From assembly GCA_046330395.1 (NCBI GenBank), contig JAXLSS010000009.1, positions 45,167 to 109,166 of the forward strand: a stretch of DNA of 64,000 nucleotides. The letters are read 5' to 3'. Under the pieces are notes generated by a model. It was not told the DNA's origin, searched no databases, and saw only the letters and a program-made list of their open reading frames with translations. The position numbers and the translations under genes are program-made. Position 1 is the first letter of the stretch; every line of letters begins with the position of its first letter. Shown here one piece after another: positions 18,998 to 28,657 of this stretch. This stretch comes from Ga0077560 sp046330395 (GTDB lineage Bacteria > Actinomycetota > Thermoleophilia > Miltoncostaeales > Miltoncostaeaceae).

Positions 18998-19845
18998 CGC
19001 AGCAGCCGGTCCATACGCCGGTCGGCGTAGCGGCGCCCGCCGGTCTGGCAGGCCGGGCAGTACACCAGCTCGTACTCGCTGAACCCCACGCGCGCCAGCG
19101 TGGTCCCGCATCGCACGCACGCCTCCCCGTAGTGCCCGTGCACCATGGTGAGGCGTTTCTCCTTGTCGGGCAGGTTCGTGGTGATGCGCTCCCGCGCCCG
19201 CTCGGTGGCGCCCTCCAGCACCACGTCGGCCGCGTGCGCCAGCCGCTCCCAGGCCGCGTCGTCCAGGCGGTCGGTGCGGGCCAGCGGTGCCAGGCGCGCG
19301 GCCCACATGATCTCGGAGGCGTAGCAGCGACCCACCCCGGCCACGCGGCGGCCCTCCCGCATCGCGTTGTGTAGCACGCCCGGCGGGGCCGTGAGGCGCT
19401 CGCGCCACTCCTGGGCGGAGAGGCCGACGGGCTCCGGTCCGAGGTTTGCCAGCATGGGCAGCGTGCGCAGCCCCTCGGCGTCCACCACGTGGGCGCTGGC
19501 GCGCCGCTTGGTGGACAGCTCGCGCAGCCGCAGCTCGCGGCCGTCGGTGAGGATCAGCCCGAACCCGGCGCTGCGCACGGGGCGCGCCTTGGGGGGCGTG
19601 GTGATGCCGAGGCGCCCCGCGGACATCAGGTGGATGGCCACGGCCAGGTCGCCGTCCAGCCGCACCACCATCACCTTGCCGCGTCGGCCGACCCCCGTGA
19701 TGTGACGGCCCGCCAGGGTCTCCAGCGGCGGGGAGGCCGTGCGCAGGTTGGCGGGGCTCCAGGCCACCGCGCGCTGCACCTCGGCGCCGGCCAGCGCCGC
19801 GTCCAGCCCCTCGGCCAGCGCCTGCAGCTCGGGCAACTCAGGCAC
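18994..19845 (-). CDS. Fpg/Nei-family DNA glycosylase
   Basis: Base-excision repair glycosylase/AP lyase. The 283 residues begin (M)PELPELQAL, giving the catalytic N-terminal Pro and Glu. They include the beta-turn Lys in VGRRGKVMVV, an H2TH domain and a C-terminal zinc finger CVRCG ... CPACQTGGR. The H2TH signature normally reads G(V/I)GN-Y; here it is GVGRCYASEI, replacing the conserved Asn by Arg. This may mark a subfamily with altered substrate choice (8-oxoG versus oxidised pyrimidine). GTG start at 19845 follows from the essential Pro2. Divergent from deoC across 55 bases. Confidence 0.88.
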   Translation of the reverse strand: MPELPELQALAEGLDAALAGAEVQRAVAWSPANLRTASPPLETLAGRHITGVGRRGKVMVVRLDGDLAVAIHLMSAGRLGITTPPKARPVRSAGFGLILTDGRELRLRELSTKRRASAHVVDAEGLRTLPMLANLGPEPVGLSAQEWRERLTAPPGVLHNAMREGRRVAGVGRCYASEIMWAARLAPLARTDRLDDAAWERLAHAADVVLEGATERARERITTNLPDKEKRLTMVHGHYGEACVRCGTTLARVGFSEYELVYCPACQTGGRRYADRRMDRLLR

Positions 19846-19867
19846 GGGCCGGCCCGGGGCGCGTCGC

Positions 19868-19873
19868 TATACT
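19868..19873 (+). promoter_or_regulatory. Possible -10 box of the deoC-hisIE-trp operon
   Basis: TATACT matches the bacterial -10 consensus at five of six positions, lies about 28-33 bases before the deoC ATG, and is unusual in this G+C-rich setting. I see no good -35 hexamer 16-18 bases upstream, so the call is tentative. Confidence 0.35.
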
Positions 19874-19900
19874 GGCTCGAATGTCAGACCGGTGCCCGTG

Positions 19901-20605
19901 ATGCGTCCCGAGGACCTCTCGAAAACGCTCGACCTCACGATTTTGGCGCCGGACACGAGCCTCGCCGAGATCGAAGCGGCCTGCGAGCAGGTGATCGAGC
20001 ATCACTGCGCGGCCCTGTGCTCGTATCCGCAGTTCACGTCGCACATCGCCGACCGACTTCGCGGCAGCGACGTCAAGACCTGCGCGGCCATCGGGTATCC
20101 CGACGGCGCCGCCCACGCCGAGGCGGTGAAGGCGGCCGAGCAGGCCGTGTCCGACGGTGCCAACGAGCTGGATGTGGTGCTGAACGTGCCGGCCATGCGC
20201 TCCGGGGAGTTCACGCTGGCGCGCGACGGGCTGATGCGGGTGGTGCGCGCCGTGCGGTCCCGCGCCGCCAACGACGCACGCGGGGATGTGATCGTGAAGG
20301 TCATCATCGAGGCCCCGCTGCTCGACGACAAGCTCATCCGGCTGGCCTGCAAGATCGTGGACGACGCCGGCGCCGACTTCGCCATCACCTCCACGGGGCT
20401 GCCGGACCGCCTGGCCACCACCACCGCGGTGGAGATCATGCGTGACGCCCTGCCCGAGCGCGTGGGCGTGCAGGCCGCCGGCGGCATCACCACCCTCGAG
20501 GAGGTGCAGGCCATGATCTCGGCAGGCGCGGCGCGGGTGGGCACCGACCACGCGGTGCGGGTGCTGGAGGAGCTGATGGCCGCCGAGGGCGGCGCCGGCG
20601 CGTGA
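19901..20605 (+). CDS. deoC: Deoxyribose-phosphate aldolase-like protein
   Basis: Class I aldolase that splits 2-deoxyribose-5-phosphate. The 234-residue TIM barrel aligns end to end with DeoC: LDLTILAPDTSLAEI, AAIGYPDGAAHAEAK-like helix, NELDVVLNV (Asp91), VIVKVIIEAPLL (Schiff-base Lys133) and a C-terminal VGVQAAGGI phosphate site. The second active-site lysine, in FxKTSTG of typical DeoC, is Ile162 here (DFAITSTG). That Lys assists proton relay, so activity may be lowered or altered. Start options are GTG 19892, GTG 19898 and ATG 19901. It overlaps hisIE by four bases and heads an amino-acid operon. Confidence 0.85.
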   Translation: MRPEDLSKTLDLTILAPDTSLAEIEAACEQVIEHHCAALCSYPQFTSHIADRLRGSDVKTCAAIGYPDGAAHAEAVKAAEQAVSDGANELDVVLNVPAMRSGEFTLARDGLMRVVRAVRSRAANDARGDVIVKVIIEAPLLDDKLIRLACKIVDDAGADFAITSTGLPDRLATTTAVEIMRDALPERVGVQAAGGITTLEEVQAMISAGAARVGTDHAVRVLEELMAAEGGAGA

Positions 20606-21254
20606 GCTCCGCGGCCCCGTCCGGTGACGCGGCCTCGGGTGTGCGCTTCGGCCCCGACGGGCTGGTGCCCGCCGTGGTGCAGGACGCCCGCACCGGCCGG
20701 GTGCTGACCGTGGCGTACATGAACCGCGAGTCGCTGGACCGCACGCTGCAGACCGGCGAGACGTGGTTCTGGAGCCGCTCCCGCGGTGAGCTGTGGCACA
20801 AGGGCGCCACCAGCGGCAACACCCAGCGCGTGGTGGCGGTGCTGTCCGACTGCGACCGGGATGCACTCTTGGTGCGGGTGGACCCGGCGGGGCCCGCCTG
20901 CCACACCGGGGCCGAGACCTGCTTCGAGGACGTGGTGCAGGGCGACGCCACCGCGCCGTTCACCGCCATCGGCGACCTGGTGGAGATCATCGGGCGCCGC
21001 GCTGCGGACGCCGACCCGGAGAGCTCCTACACCGCGCGGCTGCTGCACAAGGGCATCGACACGGTGTGCAAGAAGGTGGGCGAGGAGGCCACGGAGGTGG
21101 TGCTGGCCGCCAAGGGCGCCGAGCACGACCAGGCCGTGTACGAGAGCGCCGATCTGCTGTACCACCTGGCGGTGCTGTGGCAGGCGGTGGGCGTGCGTCC
21201 GGAGGAGGTGGCGGCCGAGCTGGCCCGCCGGTCCCCGCGCGGTGCGGCGCAGCG

Positions 21255-21258
<4 letters not shown>
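20602..21258 (+). CDS. hisIE: Bifunctional phosphoribosyl-AMP cyclohydrolase / phosphoribosyl-ATP pyrophosphatase
   Basis: Catalyses steps 2 and 3 of histidine synthesis. The 218 residues contain a HisI half (VLTVAYMNRESL, ELWHKGATSGNTQ, the metal-binding DCDRDALLVRV and CHTGAETCF). A HisE helical half follows (YTARLLHKGIDTVCKKVGEEATE, ESADLLYHL). Both active domains look complete. GTG start overlaps deoC and the end overlaps trpE by four bases, so histidine and tryptophan steps are translated together. No other his genes are visible. Confidence 0.95.
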
Positions 21259-22781
<1,523 letters not shown>

Positions 22782-22782
22782 G

Positions 22783-23355
22783 ATGGCCCGCGTCGCGCTG
22801 ATCGACAACTACGACAGCTTCACCTACAACCTGGTGCAGTACCTGGGCGAGCTGGGCGCGGAGGTGCTGGTGCACCGCAACGACGCCATCGACATGGAGG
22901 GGCTGGACGCACTGGGTGCCACCCACCTGGTGGTCTCGCCGGGCCCGAAGACCCCCAGGGAGGCGGGCATCTCGGTGAATGCCATCCGCCATTTCGCCGG
23001 GCGCATCCCGGTGTTCGGGGTGTGCCTGGGCCACCAGGCCATCGGCGAGGCCTTCGGCGGCACCGTGGTGCGCGGGCCCGAGCCGGTGCACGGCAAGACC
23101 AGCAGCATCACCCACGACGGGCGCACGGTGTTCGCCGGGGTGGACAATCCCATGATCGCCACCCGCTACCACTCGCTGGTGGTGGATGCCGAGCTGCCGG
23201 ACTGCCTGGAGGCCAGCGCGTGGTGCGACGGGGACATCATCATGGGGCTGCGCCACCGCGAGCACCCGGTGGAGGGCGTGCAGTTCCACCCGGAGTCCAT
23301 CCTCACCGACCTGGGCCGGACCCTCCTGGGAAACTTCCTGCAGATGCGGACCTGA
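22783..23355 (+). CDS. trpG: Anthranilate synthase component II (glutamine amidotransferase)
   Basis: Supplies ammonia to TrpE. The 190-residue class I amidotransferase has IDNYDSFTYNLVQYL at the start, the oxyanion motif VSPGPKTP, nucleophile Cys in GVCLGHQAIGEAFGG, and the His/Glu pair in VQFHPES. ATG start at 22783 has a plausible ribosome site within the end of trpE. It is a separate subunit, not fused to TrpD. It may also serve 4-amino-4-deoxychorismate synthesis, as amphibolic TrpG/PabA do. Confidence 0.94.
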   Translation: MARVALIDNYDSFTYNLVQYLGELGAEVLVHRNDAIDMEGLDALGATHLVVSPGPKTPREAGISVNAIRHFAGRIPVFGVCLGHQAIGEAFGGTVVRGPEPVHGKTSSITHDGRTVFAGVDNPMIATRYHSLVVDAELPDCLEASAWCDGDIIMGLRHREHPVEGVQFHPESILTDLGRTLLGNFLQMRT

Positions 23356-23356
23356 C

Positions 23357-24391
23357 GTGAGCTCACCCCTGATCGCACACACCATCGACCGGCTGCTGGC
23401 CGGTGAGGACATCGGCCACGACGGCGCCGCCGCGGCGCTGGACCTGGTGATGAACGGCGAGGTGGACCCGGTGCAGACGGGGGCGTTCCTCATCGCGCTG
23501 CGCGCCAAGGGGGAGAGCGCCGCCGAGCTGGCGGGTCTGGCCAGCGTGATGCGCGACAAGTCGGTGCGCGTGCCGGTGGCCACCGACCACCTTGTGGACA
23601 CCTGCGGCACCGGCGGCGGGCTGCCCACCTTCAACGTCTCCACGGCCGCCGCGTTCGTGGCGGCGGGCGCGGGCGCCACGGTGGCCAAGCACGGCGCGCG
23701 GTCCAACACCTCCTCCAGCGGCAGCGCCGACGTGCTGGAGGCCCTGGGGGCGCGCATCGACCTGGGCCCCGAGGCCATCGCCGAGTGCATCGCCGAGACC
23801 GGCGTGGGGTTCATGTTCGCGCCGAACCACCACCCGGCGTTCGCCTACGTCACCCCGGTGCGGAAGGCCCTGGGCGTGCACACCGTGTTCAACATGCTGG
23901 GCCCGCTGGCCAACCCCGCGGGCGTGACCCATCAGGTGATCGGGGTGGCCAACCGCGACCTCATGCGCCGCGTGGCCGAGGCGCTGGCCGAGCTGGGTGC
24001 GCAGCGGGGCCTGGTGGTGCGGGGCCGTGACGGCATGGACGAGCTGTCCACCGGCACCGTCAGCGACGCCTTCGAGGTGGCCGACGGGCAGGTGCGCGCC
24101 ATCGAGGTGGACCCGGCGGCGCTGGGCATCCACCCGCCGCCCGAGGGTGCCCTGGACGGGGCCCGCCCTGAGGACAACGCCGACGTCATCCGCCAGGTGC
24201 TGCGCGGCACGGCCGGCCACGCGGCCGACGTGGTGGCCCTCAACGCCGCCGCCGCCATCTGGGTGGCGGGGCTGGCCGACGACATGACCCAGGGCCTGGA
24301 CCTGGCCCGCCAGAGCATCGGCAGCGGGGCCGCCATGGACCGCCTGGAGCGGTTCGTGGCCGCCACCACCCGCCTGGCGCCCACCACCTGA
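23357..24391 (+). CDS. trpD: Anthranilate phosphoribosyltransferase
   Basis: Transfers phosphoribose from PRPP to anthranilate. The 344 residues carry the PRPP-binding DTCGTGGGLPTFNVST, the anthranilate-site KHGARSNTSSSGSADVLEALG, and HHPAFAYVTPVRKALGVHT with FNMLGPLANPA. GTG start at 23357 leaves one base after the trpG stop. Its TGA shares one base with the trpC ATG (TGATG), implying coupling. Confidence 0.95.
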   Translation: MSSPLIAHTIDRLLAGEDIGHDGAAAALDLVMNGEVDPVQTGAFLIALRAKGESAAELAGLASVMRDKSVRVPVATDHLVDTCGTGGGLPTFNVSTAAAFVAAGAGATVAKHGARSNTSSSGSADVLEALGARIDLGPEAIAECIAETGVGFMFAPNHHPAFAYVTPVRKALGVHTVFNMLGPLANPAGVTHQVIGVANRDLMRRVAEALAELGAQRGLVVRGRDGMDELSTGTVSDAFEVADGQVRAIEVDPAALGIHPPPEGALDGARPEDNADVIRQVLRGTAGHAADVVALNAAAAIWVAGLADDMTQGLDLARQSIGSGAAMDRLERFVAATTRLAPTT

Positions 24392-25173
24392 TGGCCATGG
24401 GCACCTTCCTGGACAACGTGGTGGAGCACACCGAGCGCCTCGTGGCCGAGCGCCGCCGGGTGATCCCCGAACAAACGCTGCGCGAACAGCTTCCCCTCAT
24501 CCCGCGCAACCGGCCCTTCTCGGAGGCGCTCATCCGCGAGGGCGTCAGCCTCATCGCCGAGATGAAGCGGTCCAGCCCGTCCAAGGGCCCCATCCGTCCG
24601 GACGCGAGCGTCACCGAGATCGTCACGGCATACGAGGACGCCGGGGCCAGCGCGGTGTCGGTGCTGACCGAGCCCAAGTGGTTCGGCGGCGGCCTGGAGG
24701 ACCTGGCGGAGGCGCGCGCGGCCGTCGCCCTGCCCCTGCTGCGCAAGGACTTCATCATCGACCCGTACCAGCTGGTGGAGGCCCGGGTGGCCGGCGCCGA
24801 CGCCGCGCTGCTGATCGTGGCCGCCCTCGGGCGCACCCGCCTGACCGAGTTGATGGGCGCCGCCACCGAACTGGGCCTGGACACCCTGGTGGAGGTGCAC
24901 GACGAGGACGAGGTGCGGGTGGCGGTGGACGCCGGGGCCGAGATCATCGGGGTGAACAACCGCAACCTGCACAGCCTGGACGTGGACCTGCGCACCACCT
25001 TCACCCTGCTGGCCGACATCCCGGCGGGCACCGTGGTGGTGGCCGAGTCGGGCATCACCTCCCGCGAGGACGTGCTGGAGCTGGAGGAGGCGGGGGTGGA
25101 CGCCATCCTGGTGGGGGAGGCGCTGATGCGCCAGCGCGACCCCCGCGACGGCGTGCGCGCCCTGCTGGGGTAG
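24391..25173 (+). CDS. trpC: Indole-3-glycerol phosphate synthase
   Basis: Ring-closing step of tryptophan synthesis. The 260-residue TIM barrel shows the catalytic EMKRSSPSKGPI, LRKDFIIDPYQ, GVNNRNLHSLDVD and VAESGI with VGEALMR. All known catalytic Lys/Glu positions appear intact. The operon stops here: trpF, trpB and trpA are not adjacent, and the only TrpB in view is the unlinked TrpB2 at 30329. Confidence 0.95.
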   Translation: MAMGTFLDNVVEHTERLVAERRRVIPEQTLREQLPLIPRNRPFSEALIREGVSLIAEMKRSSPSKGPIRPDASVTEIVTAYEDAGASAVSVLTEPKWFGGGLEDLAEARAAVALPLLRKDFIIDPYQLVEARVAGADAALLIVAALGRTRLTELMGAATELGLDTLVEVHDEDEVRVAVDAGAEIIGVNNRNLHSLDVDLRTTFTLLADIPAGTVVVAESGITSREDVLELEEAGVDAILVGEALMRQRDPRDGVRALLG

Positions 25174-25182
25174 CCTGCGGGG

Positions 25183-25821
25183 GTGACCGTGAGCGCCGAA
25201 CCCCCCACACCCGTCCGGGGCTGGGATCGCCGTCGCACCATCTACCTGGTGGCCGCGGGCGTGGTGGTGGCGGCCATCGCCGCGCTGCTGATCACGGGTC
25301 TCACCCACGGCGGGGTGAGTAACCGCATCGACAAGGCCATCGCCAAGGGGGAGCGGGCGTCCGCCCCGGATCTCAACCTGCCGGTCTTGGCGGCGGGCCC
25401 AGACGTTGGCCCGGTGGGTGCGAATGTCGCGCTGAGCTCGCTGCGGGGCAAGGTGGTGGTGCTCAATTTCTGGGCGGCGTGGTGCGTGACCTGCAAGGAC
25501 GAGGCCCCGCTGTTGGAGTCCGTGTGGCAACGTACTCGGGATCGTGGCGTGGTGGTTCTCGGTGTCGATACGCGGGATGAGGAGAGTGCGGGCCTCGGCT
25601 TCCGTAGTCGATACGGCCTGACCTTCCCGTCGCTCCGCGATGGCGAGGGGAACCAGGCTGGTCGATTTGGGACCGACCGGTACCCCGAGACGTTCATCAT
25701 CGATCGTCAGGGGCGCGTGGCCGCGGCGTTGCGCGGACCGCTGGTGTCCGACACCGCCAGCGGCAACCTGGACAGCTTCAACCGAGTGCTCGACATCGTG
25801 ATGAAAGAGCGGGCGGCCTGA
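25183..25821 (+). CDS. TlpA/CcmG-like membrane-anchored thioredoxin
   Basis: Thiol-disulfide reductant facing the outside, typically acting in cytochrome c maturation. The 212 residues have an N-terminal membrane helix (YLVAAGVVVAAIAALLITGL, about 21-40) and a thioredoxin fold with active site WAAWCVTCK. The cis-Pro segment is RYPETFIID. Bases about 25380-25700 use many more T- and A-ending codons (GTT, CGT, ACT, GAT) than either end of the gene or its neighbours, as if the middle had a different source. It is nine bases after trpC and shares one base with ccmH, so it may ride on the trp transcript. Confidence 0.87.
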   Translation: MTVSAEPPTPVRGWDRRRTIYLVAAGVVVAAIAALLITGLTHGGVSNRIDKAIAKGERASAPDLNLPVLAAGPDVGPVGANVALSSLRGKVVVLNFWAAWCVTCKDEAPLLESVWQRTRDRGVVVLGVDTRDEESAGLGFRSRYGLTFPSLRDGEGNQAGRFGTDRYPETFIIDRQGRVAAALRGPLVSDTASGNLDSFNRVLDIVMKERAA

Positions 25822-26282
25822 TGCCCCGGCGCGTCATCGCCGCCCTGCTGGCCGCGCTGGCGCTGCTGGTGGCCGTCACCCCGGTGGTCGCCGCCGGCGG
25901 CCGGGTGAACGTGATCGAGCTGGAGAAGGAGCTGCGGTGCGTCACCTGCGGCACCACGCTGGATGTGTCCAGCGCCCCCAGCGCCCTGCAGATCAAGGCC
26001 TACATCCGCGAGAAGGCGGACGCGGGCTGGACCAAGCAGCAGATCATCGACGCCCTGGTGGCGCAGTTCGGCCGCGAGATCCTGGCCACCCCGCCCAAGC
26101 ACGGGTTCGACCTGGTGGCCTGGGTGGTGCCCGCCCTGCTGGTGGCCGCGGGGCTGGCCGCGATCCCCTTCATCACCCGCAGGTGGGCCAAGCGCCACGC
26201 CGCGGCGCCGGTGGAGGGCTCCGACGCCACCCCGGATGAACTGGCCCGCCTGCAGGACGAGCTCAACCGCATCGACCGCTGA
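25821..26282 (+). CDS. ccmH: Cytochrome c maturation protein CcmH-like
   Basis: Reduces apocytochrome c thiols before heme attachment. The 153 residues have a signal/anchor helix (about 5-25), the active-site LRCVTCGTTLDVSS with the CcmH-type CxxC, a helical bundle, and a second membrane helix (DLVAWVVPALLVAAGLAAI). Partnering with the upstream TlpA/CcmG-like protein is expected. Other ccm genes (ccmA-F) are not in view. It converges on the FAD-reductase gene with 15 bases between stops. Confidence 0.88.
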   Translation: MPRRVIAALLAALALLVAVTPVVAAGGRVNVIELEKELRCVTCGTTLDVSSAPSALQIKAYIREKADAGWTKQQIIDALVAQFGREILATPPKHGFDLVAWVVPALLVAAGLAAIPFITRRWAKRHAAAPVEGSDATPDELARLQDELNRIDR

Positions 26283-26297
26283 CGGACGGCGTCCGGG

Positions 26298-27539
26298 TCA
26301 CGTGGCCGACCCGGTGGGCAGCAGGTCGGTGAGGGCCACCCCGGGGTCGGCCAGGCGCACCGGGTCCACGCGGCACCCGGCCAGGATCAGCTCCTGAACG
26401 TGCCCGATGGCATCGGGCACGTTGACGCTCATCCCGGCGTGCACGAGCCCATCCCGCAGCCAGAAGGCCATGAACGCCCGTTCGGCGCGATCGCCCCGGA
26501 ACACGACGCGGTCCCAATCGGTGGCGTGGCCGGTGTACTCCATGGCCACGTCGTACTGATCCGAGAAGAACCGCGGCAGCCGCTCGTAGGGCGTGCTCTG
26601 GCCGAGCATGGCGCGGGCCGCCGCCGGGCCCTGATGCAGGGCGTTGCCCCAGTGCTCCACCCGGATGTGGCGCCGGTAGAACGGATGCCAGGCGCTGGCC
26701 ACGTCGCCGGCGGCGAACACCTCCGGCACCGACGACCGCAGGTGCTGGTCCACCACCACCCCGTCGTCCACGCGCAGCCCGGCCGCCGCGGCCAGCTCGG
26801 TGCGGGGCCGCACGCCCACACCCACCAGCACGGTGTCGCACTCCACCGTGGTGCCGTCGGCCAGGCGCACGCGCTCCACCGACCGGCCGCCCTCGAAGCC
26901 GGCCACCGCCACGCCGCCAAGGAACCGCACCCCGTGGTCGGTGTGCAGGTCGCGGAACACGGCGCCCACCTCCGCGCCCAGCACGCGCTCCAGCGGCACC
27001 GCCGTCTGCTCGATCAGCGTCACCTCCAGACCCATGCCGCGCGCGGATGCGGCCACCTCCGAGCCGATCCACCCCGCGCCCACCACGGCCAGGCGCCCTC
27101 CCGCACCCAGGCGCGCGCGCAGGGCCTCCGCGTGGGCCACCGTGCGCAGCACCACCACCCCGTCCAGGTCGGCTCCCGGCACCGGGAGGGTGCGGGGCGC
27201 CGCGCCGGTGGCCAGCAGCACCGCCAGGTAGGGAAGACGCTCGCCCCCGGCCAGCACCACCTCGCGGGCGGCCACGTCGATGGCCTCAACCGGCGCGGAC
27301 GTGCGCACCTCGATGCCGCGGTCGCGGTGGTGGTCGGCGGTGTGGACGTCCAGCGTCTCGCGGCCGGCCTCGCCCCGCAGGTACTCCTTCGACAGCGGCG
27401 GTCGCTGGTAGGGGCGGGCGGGCTCGTCGCCCACGATCACCACGGGCCCGTCGAAGCCCTCGTCGCGCAGGGCCTCGGCGGCTCGCGCCCCGGCCAGCCC
27501 GCCCCCCACGATCACCATGGCGCGATCTGTGCTGCTCAT
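26298..27539 (-). CDS. FAD/NAD(P)-dependent oxidoreductase, ferredoxin-reductase type
   Basis: The 413-residue flavoprotein has an N-terminal FAD-binding MVIVGGGLAGARAAEAL, YQRPPLSKEYL, and ATGAAPRTLPVPG. The NAD(P)-binding LAVVGAGWIGSEVAA follows, then FAAGDVAS for FAD. The C-terminal reductase domain begins at HPFYRRHIRVEHWGNAL. This matches the rhodocoxin/putidaredoxin reductase group, which passes electrons from NAD(P)H to a [2Fe-2S] ferredoxin; no ferredoxin or P450 gene is adjacent. It overlaps the upstream zinc-finger gene by four bases (ATGA), placing it in the ECF-sigma operon, where a redox-linked role is an inference. Confidence 0.88.
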   Translation of the reverse strand: MSSTDRAMVIVGGGLAGARAAEALRDEGFDGPVVIVGDEPARPYQRPPLSKEYLRGEAGRETLDVHTADHHRDRGIEVRTSAPVEAIDVAAREVVLAGGERLPYLAVLLATGAAPRTLPVPGADLDGVVVLRTVAHAEALRARLGAGGRLAVVGAGWIGSEVAASARGMGLEVTLIEQTAVPLERVLGAEVGAVFRDLHTDHGVRFLGGVAVAGFEGGRSVERVRLADGTTVECDTVLVGVGVRPRTELAAAAGLRVDDGVVVDQHLRSSVPEVFAAGDVASAWHPFYRRHIRVEHWGNALHQGPAAARAMLGQSTPYERLPRFFSDQYDVAMEYTGHATDWDRVVFRGDRAERAFMAFWLRDGLVHAGMSVNVPDAIGHVQELILAGCRVDPVRLADPGVALTDLLPTGSAT

Positions 27540-27778
27540 GCGGTCTCCTCCTCGTGTGCGTCCGCGCGAAGGAGCGCCAGCAGGCTGTCGTACTCCTCCT
27601 CGCACGCCGGGCAGCCGGCGAGATGGGCATGCATGCCGGGCAGCACCAGGTCGGCGCCGGCGCCGCGCAGCACCAGCTCGGCATAGCGGTCCAGGTGGGC
27701 GAAGCACGCGTCGCACCCGACGTCCGGGCCGGAGCGGCCCAGCATGCGGTCACGTGCGGTCCGGGCGGGGGCGCTCAC
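27536..27778 (-). CDS. Small zinc-finger (anti-sigma-like) protein
   Basis: Short soluble protein of 80 residues. Its C-terminal half carries an H-x3-C-x2-C zinc motif (HAHLAGCPACEEEYDSLLALL), the core of ZAS/zf-HC2 anti-sigma factors. A second Cys pair (CDACFAHLD) lies near residue 20. It has no membrane helix, so it would act as a cytoplasmic, possibly redox-sensitive, binder of the upstream sigma factor. GTG at 27778 overlaps the sigma stop (GTGA). The frame is open further upstream as a shadow of the sigma gene, so the GTG was chosen for the overlap. Confidence 0.75.
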   Translation of the reverse strand: MSAPARTARDRMLGRSGPDVGCDACFAHLDRYAELVLRGAGADLVLPGMHAHLAGCPACEEEYDSLLALLRADAHEEETA

Positions 27779-28515
27779 GTCGACGGCCTCCCGGACGGTG
27801 CGTACCCGCGGCGGCCCAGCTCGGCCCGCAGCTTGCGACGCGCGTCGTGCAGCGTCTTGTACAGCGCCCCGCGGGTGGTGCCGGCGCGCTCGGCCAGCAC
27901 ATCGATGGGCACGCCGTTCAGCGCCAGCAACCCGAACACCTCCCGCTGGTGCGGGGTGAGCACGCGCCCGATCGCGTCGGCCAGCTCGGTGAGCCACTCC
28001 CGCTGCTCCAGCGTCTCGTGCGGTCCGGGGGCGGCATCCGGCATCCCGTCCCCGTCGCGGTCGTCGAGACCGGGGAGCTCCCGCCCCCGCCAGGCCCGCC
28101 GTCGCACCTTCACACCGGCCTCCAGCAGCGCGAACTTGTAGGCCCAGGTGGTGAAGCGGCTGTCACCCCGGAAGTCGTCCAGGTGGGCCAGCACGGCCAC
28201 CAGGGCGTCGTGGGACGCCTCCTCGGCCAGCTCCGCGGCCTCGCGCGCATCCAGGCCGGCGCCCCGTCGGCGGGCCACCTCGAACCGCGCGGCGCGCAAC
28301 AGCAGCGCGTGCAGCCGCGCGATGGCCTGGTCGCGCATGGCGCCCTCACCGCGCAGCTCGCGCAGCCACCGCCGAGAGTCGTGGTCGCCGACCGGCCGGG
28401 GTTCCACCGCCGCGATGCTATCCGGGCCGGTACGCATCCGGCCAGGCGGGGCCGCCAGGCGCAGCGGGGGGTGGTGCGGCGGGGCCGCCGGGGCCCGGGG
28501 AGCGAACGTGCTCAT
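27775..28515 (-). CDS. ECF-type RNA polymerase sigma factor
   Basis: Sigma-70 family regulator of 246 residues with only regions 2 and 4. Region 2 includes ARLHALLLRAARFEVARR and DDFRGDSRFTTWAYKFAL. An acidic, Asp-rich linker (GLDDRDGDGMPDAAPGPHE) follows, then region 4 LTPHQREVFGLLALNGVPIDVLAERAG with a recognition helix GALYKTLHDARRKLR. The first ~45 residues are Pro/Ala-rich and may not be translated; an in-frame ATG at 28437 is an alternative. It heads a three-gene operon with a zinc-finger protein and a flavoprotein reductase. Confidence 0.87.
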   Translation of the reverse strand: MSTFAPRAPAAPPHHPPLRLAAPPGRMRTGPDSIAAVEPRPVGDHDSRRWLRELRGEGAMRDQAIARLHALLLRAARFEVARRRGAGLDAREAAELAEEASHDALVAVLAHLDDFRGDSRFTTWAYKFALLEAGVKVRRRAWRGRELPGLDDRDGDGMPDAAPGPHETLEQREWLTELADAIGRVLTPHQREVFGLLALNGVPIDVLAERAGTTRGALYKTLHDARRKLRAELGRRGYAPSGRPST

Positions 28516-28540
28516 GTCCCATTGGTGTCATCACGGCGGC

Positions 28541-28585
28541 CGGTCTTACCTCGCCGTCGCGACATTTCCGCCGGGGGTAAGACCG
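28541..28585. promoter_or_regulatory. Inverted repeat in the sigma operon divergent promoter
   Basis: Perfect 10-base arms CGGTCTTACC (28541-28550) and GGTAAGACCG (28576-28585) separated by 25 bases. It lies between the sigma gene start (28515) and the divergent secreted-protein gene (28658). A palindrome here could be an operator or paired promoter elements read in both directions. A GGAAC, the usual ECF -35 core, follows at about 28592 in the direction of the secreted gene. Function is inferred from position. Confidence 0.6.
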
Positions 28586-28657
28586 TGCCGTGGAACGGCC
28601 TCCAAGTGGGCGACGCGGGCGTGCGGCCCGCGCATCCCGTGACCTCAGGAGGCACCG

